64,000 bases of DNA from Ochrobactrum sp. RH2CCR150 (GTDB lineage: Bacteria; Pseudomonadota; Alphaproteobacteria; Rhizobiales; Rhizobiaceae). Positions 60,338 to 64,000 of this stretch are shown in pieces; within the stretch, counting starts at the first letter, position 1, and each line of letters begins with the position of its first letter. The stretch lies in assembly GCA_014138095.1 (NCBI GenBank), contig JACGXE010000013.1, positions 1 through 64,000 on the forward strand, given 5' to 3'. Under the pieces are notes generated by a model. It made no database searches. It saw only the letters and a program-made list of their open reading frames with translations, and was not told where the DNA came from. A program made the translations under genes and the position numbers.

Positions 60338-61249
60338 TCAGCGAAGAGCTACCTCGGACTTCCCGTCCCTGAGGGCGTTTTCAAAGGGAATTTTCCCACG
60401 CTCTTCGAGCCATTCCTCAAGCGAAGTCAGTTGACCAAATTCCCGCTCGATGGCTGGAATATCCGCGGCCCCTGCGAGCAAACCACTGTCAAGAAGCTCC
60501 GAAAGACGGTTGAGGAAAGGGTTTCTCGCAAGCAAGTCTTCAGAAAAGCGCTTATAGACGATCACTTTCCCGGCAGCTTTTGTGAATGCCTGTTCGACTT
60601 CCTTGCCGGTCACAGACGCACTGGCCAGCTCGATCGCCGTTCCCGCAAAACGATCCGGAGCAACCAGAATTTCGGCGTTAATCCGGCCGAGGTCGTCCAC
60701 GGTGATCATCTGCATGGACTGCTCCGGCCGCATGAAGAAGGTGAATTCGCCCTGAGGCAGCCCCATGCCTGGCAAAAGCATCATCTCCATAAAGCTTGCG
60801 GGACGAGTAATCGTACTCGTTATCGGAAGGCTTCGCACATATGCTTCAATTTCGGACTTGCTGTCGAAATGCCCCACTCCCGTCGGGCCTTTCCCCGCTG
60901 CCCCGCCGGAAGAATAGACGAGATGTCGAACGCCCTGCCGGAGTGCGCTGTCCGCAATCGCCTTTCCTTGCGAGACTTCCTGCGCGTCAGTGACCTCACC
61001 TGCCGGTGAACTGGTCTGGACACTAAACACGCTGGCGATTCCAGCCATCGCCCTGTCAATCGAATCCGGATTGAACAGATCACCTATTGCCAGGGAAATA
61101 CCTTCGGCCGCCAGAGCCTTGGCCTTGGCGCTTTCAGGATTGCGGACAAAAGCCCGCACCCTTCGCCCCTTCGCTTTCAGTGCGCGCGCAACCGCTCCGC
61201 CTTGTTGTCCGGTCGCGCCAAAGACGAGAAATTCCGAAGTGTGATCCAT
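60338..61249 (-). CDS. NmrA-like NAD(P)-binding protein
   Basis: 303 residues from ATG 61249 (GGATGG upstream). Opening FLVFGATGQQGGAVARALKAKGRRVRAFVRNPES is the NmrA dinucleotide motif (GATGxxG), followed by VRHLVYSSGGAAG and TITRPASFMEMML. No Tyr-x-x-x-Lys dyad, as usual for NmrA redox sensors/atypical SDRs. It diverges from an HxlR regulator, the common arrangement in which HxlR controls a quinone- or aldehyde-responsive NmrA gene. Confidence 0.9.
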   Translation of the reverse strand: MDHTSEFLVFGATGQQGGAVARALKAKGRRVRAFVRNPESAKAKALAAEGISLAIGDLFNPDSIDRAMAGIASVFSVQTSSPAGEVTDAQEVSQGKAIADSALRQGVRHLVYSSGGAAGKGPTGVGHFDSKSEIEAYVRSLPITSTITRPASFMEMMLLPGMGLPQGEFTFFMRPEQSMQMITVDDLGRINAEILVAPDRFAGTAIELASASVTGKEVEQAFTKAAGKVIVYKRFSEDLLARNPFLNRLSELLDSGLLAGAADIPAIEREFGQLTSLEEWLEERGKIPFENALRDGKSEVALR

Positions 61250-61366
61250 ATTGGTTACCATCCGTAATTAATGACGGTTATCAAATGATACTGATTGCAA
61301 ATCGGCTCAAGACGGCACATTCTTGATCGTCAGTTACATCATCATAACCATTGAAGGAGCCTATCT

Positions 61367-61789
61367 GTGCAGCGTGAAATCAATGGCCGCCCTGTTATCG
61401 AAACCGCACGTGGGCCCGTATTGACTCCCTGCGCACCTGGCAGCGTTCTGGCCCGTCTCGGCTGCAAATGGACTATTCTCCTCGTATCCATGCTCGCGCT
61501 TTCGCCTGATGCACCCATGCGGTTCGGTGCGATCCGACGCGGCATTCCAGACATTTCCCAAAGGATGCTGACCCTCACGCTTCGTAGTCTTGAGCGCGAC
61601 GGTCTTGTTGCGCGTCACTATTATCCTGAAGTGCCGCCGCGGGTTGAGTATGAATTAACGGCCCGGGGCAGATCCGTGCTGGAGCCGTTGGCGGCCTTCA
61701 CGGGCTGGATCAGGGATACCTGGCAAGACATTGAAGCCTCGCGTAAGGAATTCGATGATGTCAAACGAAGCGGAACAAGCGCTAATTAG
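61367..61789 (+). CDS. HxlR-family regulator
   Basis: 140 residues from GTG 61367 (AAGGAG upstream). It carries VLARLGCKWTILLVSMLAL and MRFGAIRRGIPDISQRMLTLTLRSLERDGLVARHYYPEVPPRVEYELT, the HxlR winged helix with the invariant 'RFxxIxxxIPxISxRxLxxxLxxLExxG' run. The Cys near residue 33 is the redox-sensing position in many members. It likely controls itself and the divergent NmrA gene. Confidence 0.92.
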   Translation: MQREINGRPVIETARGPVLTPCAPGSVLARLGCKWTILLVSMLALSPDAPMRFGAIRRGIPDISQRMLTLTLRSLERDGLVARHYYPEVPPRVEYELTARGRSVLEPLAAFTGWIRDTWQDIEASRKEFDDVKRSGTSAN

Positions 61790-62160
61790 CCTTCGAAGTG
61801 AAGGCGAGCGGCTGCGGACGGTTCCCATAGGCACCGCAAGACCACGCTGGTCGCGGGTCTGCGCATGTCCGGCCAAGCATATTCGCCACCCGGCGGTTCA
61901 CTCCCTCGCTCTCGAGTATTCCTTTCTTTCCGTCGACGGTGGAACCGACGTGACGATGGCTGGCTTCAACCGGGCAATGCCGGAGGATGCAGAACGGGTC
62001 AAGTCACCGAGCAACACCCGGGCAGAAAAAGGGCTGGTGGATATAGATCGCAAATGCTCGGGCGCCTCGGCTTGGCTAAGCGCGTGCCGCGAGGGTGAAG
62101 AGGGTGCTGCCCGCTTTGCGGTTTCCACAAGAGCACGATCGTTCCGCCAAACGTCACCTG
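61790..62160. other. Stretch without a recognised gene
   Basis: About 370 bases. A plus-strand frame (61731-62282) crosses it and overlaps both neighbours; its text is not convincing protein. Confidence 0.45.
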
Positions 62161-63141
62161 TTACCTTGCGGCAGATGTTCCATCTTGCGCGGAATAGCTT
62201 TTACCGTCTTTTTGTGAACTCCACGTCAGGAAGGTCTCTAGTTTCATGCTATCCGTCCGCGCCTTCTCAATCAGCGGCCTGAGGGTGTTTTTGACGAATT
62301 CTTCCATTGTTGTGGGCAGCGCCGGACGATCAGCGTGGAACTTTACACGCCCATCGTTAAGAGCGGCCGCGGTGTTCCTGTCATAGACCCACCGATCGAG
62401 TGTTCCGAACCTCTCCCGGAATACTGTTTCGACCTCCCGATTGCCCGGATCGACGAAGCGATAGTCCACCTTTCTACCGAGTGCCCGGCCGATCATCGCG
62501 GCGATCTCGGGCATCGTGTGATCGATCCCCAGTTGCTTCACCGATCGGTGCTGCTCGGTCGGCGTGTCGAACTCGTTCGCCGCGCAATTCGCGATGTCCT
62601 CGATGGCAACCCAGGGAGTTTTGACGTTGGGCCCAAGCGTCCAGCCAATCCTGTGGTACTGCGCGATCGGGTCGACCCATCTGGCCAGGTCCTGCATGAA
62701 CCAGCCGCCCTGCAAGTGCACCAACTTGATGTCGCGCAGCCGGTTGAGGATCTGGTCAAGGATATGGAAGCCCTGGAAATGGCCGGTATTCCCATTGACG
62801 TCGGATCCCATCCCGGTCAGGTTCACAGCCAGTTTCACAGAGGAATCCCGAAGTGCATCGAAAAACCGAAGCGCTACCGTAGGATAGTGCCCATGGAAGT
62901 CCTCCGATCCCCAAAGGGTTTTGACCATCAGGAACGCAGCGTCAGCGTCATCGAAGAACGTATTAAGCTCACCAGTACCCGTGTCGAAGCTGCCAATGAA
63001 TGGTTCTGCTCCTTTCGCGACAAGTGCATCGAGGCCGAGCCCTCCTCTCGAGAGAGCTTTGACTGAATGGCCTTTGGCCAAAAGGTTTTCGGTAAGTCTG
63101 GCGCCGATCCTGCCGGTCGCGCCAACCACGGCGATACGCAT
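62161..63141 (-). CDS. NmrA/YcnE-type NAD(P)-binding protein
   Basis: 326 residues. MRIAVVGATGRIGARLTENLLAKGHSVKALSRGG opens the dinucleotide fold; VKLAVNLTGMGSDVNG, VHLQGGWFMQDLARW and VAIEDIANCAANEF follow. Belongs to the NmrA/atypical SDR group, near uncharacterised NAD(P)H-quinone oxidoreductase-like members. It diverges from an AraC regulator that starts 73 bases away and may control it. Confidence 0.9.
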   Translation of the reverse strand: MRIAVVGATGRIGARLTENLLAKGHSVKALSRGGLGLDALVAKGAEPFIGSFDTGTGELNTFFDDADAAFLMVKTLWGSEDFHGHYPTVALRFFDALRDSSVKLAVNLTGMGSDVNGNTGHFQGFHILDQILNRLRDIKLVHLQGGWFMQDLARWVDPIAQYHRIGWTLGPNVKTPWVAIEDIANCAANEFDTPTEQHRSVKQLGIDHTMPEIAAMIGRALGRKVDYRFVDPGNREVETVFRERFGTLDRWVYDRNTAAALNDGRVKFHADRPALPTTMEEFVKNTLRPLIEKARTDSMKLETFLTWSSQKDGKSYSAQDGTSAAR

Positions 63142-63214
63142 GGTTTATCTCCTGGAGTTGTTTGGTCAGGATCCTAGAGGATTGCGTTGCGAACAAAATT
63201 GGAGATAGTGCCAT

Positions 63215-64000
63215 ATGATCTCTAAATTAGGCCAATTTTCGAATGAGCGACCTCCCTGCAGTATTGCTATCGATCTAAGCCTCCCGCATGGGCCAGCGAT
63301 GGCGATCAGCGTGGACTTCGCCGAATATGAGGCCGAGGGACACCAGCATCAGCACCGACAGGGTCAACTGGTCCTGGCGCTGCACGGTGCGGTTACCTGC
63401 AGAGCGGAAAAGGGCGTCTGGATTGTTCCGCCAAACTGCGGAGTCTGGATTCCAGGCGGCGTTCCTCACAGCAACCAGGTCACGTCCAACGCTCGTATAA
63501 CATACCTGTTTGTAGAACCAGACGCGGCCATGCTTCCGACTGAATGCTGCACTCTTTCGGTATCGCCGATGCTTCGGGAGATGATACATCGGGTAGCGAG
63601 ACTGTCAGAAACTGATGCGCGCGACGCTCATCGCGACCGCCTTGTGCGGGTCATGCTCGATGAACTCGCGCTGATGCCGCGCGAGAGGCTGGAACTACCT
63701 GTGTCTGATCATCCAAAGATCGCCTTGATCGCTACAGCACTTTTGGCAAACCCGAGCGACCGCCGTACCCTCACCCAATGGGCTGAGCATGTCGCCGTCA
63801 GTGAGCGAACGTTGAAGAGACTTATGGTCCTGGAGACAGGATTGAGCTTCGGCCGTTGGCGGCGCCAGCTACATCTCGTCATTGCGTTGCGGGAACTTGC
63901 CGGAGGGGCAACAGTCCAGCAGGTGGCAGGCGACCTGGGATACGAATCCACGACCGCCTTTATCATGATGTTCAGGAAGGCGCTTGGGACCACACCAACG
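63215..64000 (+). CDS. AraC-family regulator, partial at window end
   Basis: 262 codons from ATG 63215 (GGAGATAG upstream), open to the last base. N-terminal cupin-like sensing domain (GHQHQHRQGQLVLALHG, GVWIVPPNCGVWIPGG). Two HTH motifs follow: WAEHVAVSERTLKRLMVLETG and VQQVAGDLGYESTTAFIMMF, the AraC signature. Its end lies beyond the window. Probably regulates the divergent NmrA-type gene. Confidence 0.88.
   Translation, partial: MISKLGQFSNERPPCSIAIDLSLPHGPAMAISVDFAEYEAEGHQHQHRQGQLVLALHGAVTCRAEKGVWIVPPNCGVWIPGGVPHSNQVTSNARITYLFVEPDAAMLPTECCTLSVSPMLREMIHRVARLSETDARDAHRDRLVRVMLDELALMPRERLELPVSDHPKIALIATALLANPSDRRTLTQWAEHVAVSERTLKRLMVLETGLSFGRWRRQLHLVIALRELAGGATVQQVAGDLGYESTTAFIMMFRKALGTTPT

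Noticed and set aside
61731..62282. 184-codon plus-strand frame between HxlR and NmrA genes
   Set aside because: It overlaps both neighbours, shows no family motif and reads as unstructured sequence.

Overview
The window looks like alphaproteobacterial (order Hyphomicrobiales/Rhizobiales) accessory chromosomal DNA, closest in feel to Brucella/Ochrobactrum. This is inferred from protein flavour: DUF982, HWE kinase, EcfG-like sigma factors, two Ku proteins with LigD, and UgpB/LplBC-type ABC importers. It is not based on any 16S or database match. I saw no rRNA, tRNA, CRISPR array or intact insertion sequence.

Region 1 (about 1-33 kb) is a dense general-stress island. It holds many small stress-type genes: DUF4142, PRC-barrel, DUF3008, YciE/F ferritin-like, DUF3182, a GSP17M/YflT-like protein, two Con-10-like repeat proteins, a lipocalin, a Nudix hydrolase, a short-chain dehydrogenase, DUF982 proteins, and four paralogues starting MPLFNEASRIY or similar. 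It also holds a DNA-repair block (topoisomerase IB, Ku, LigD, Ku), a KatE-type catalase and a 3-methyladenine glycosylase. Regulators are a partial NrsF-like anti-sigma protein at the left edge, two EcfG/ECF15-like sigma factors, a receiver-like protein, a Crp/Fnr regulator and a PAS-HWE histidine kinase. About sixteen sites of the form GGAAC-N16/17-NGTT, the known EcfG promoter pattern, sit just upstream of these genes on both strands. The island therefore looks like a physically clustered general-stress regulon.

Region 2 (33-36.3 kb) is eroded: a truncated autotransporter, a LysR fragment, and a winged-helix/TPR protein split at an A-run.

Region 3 (36.3-44 kb) is a catabolic cluster: an LplB/LplC-type ABC importer with its binding protein and ATPase, an ADP-ribosylglycohydrolase-family enzyme, a LacI repressor and a divergent ribokinase. 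Two LacI-type palindromes are visible. It is likely to import and split a ribosylated compound.

Region 4 (44-48.9 kb) has a truncated and a complete DUF1254-family gene, then sparse small genes. Region 5 (48.9-55.6 kb) is a UgpB-like ABC operon with a tyrosine-phosphatase-like enzyme and a metallophosphodiesterase, facing a TetR regulator across a perfect palindrome. Region 6 (55.6-64 kb) has a second TetR with its own operator motif shared with an alpha/beta hydrolase, an MmcQ/YjbR gene, an FtsI fragment, two NmrA-type genes with an HxlR regulator, and an AraC regulator that runs off the window end.
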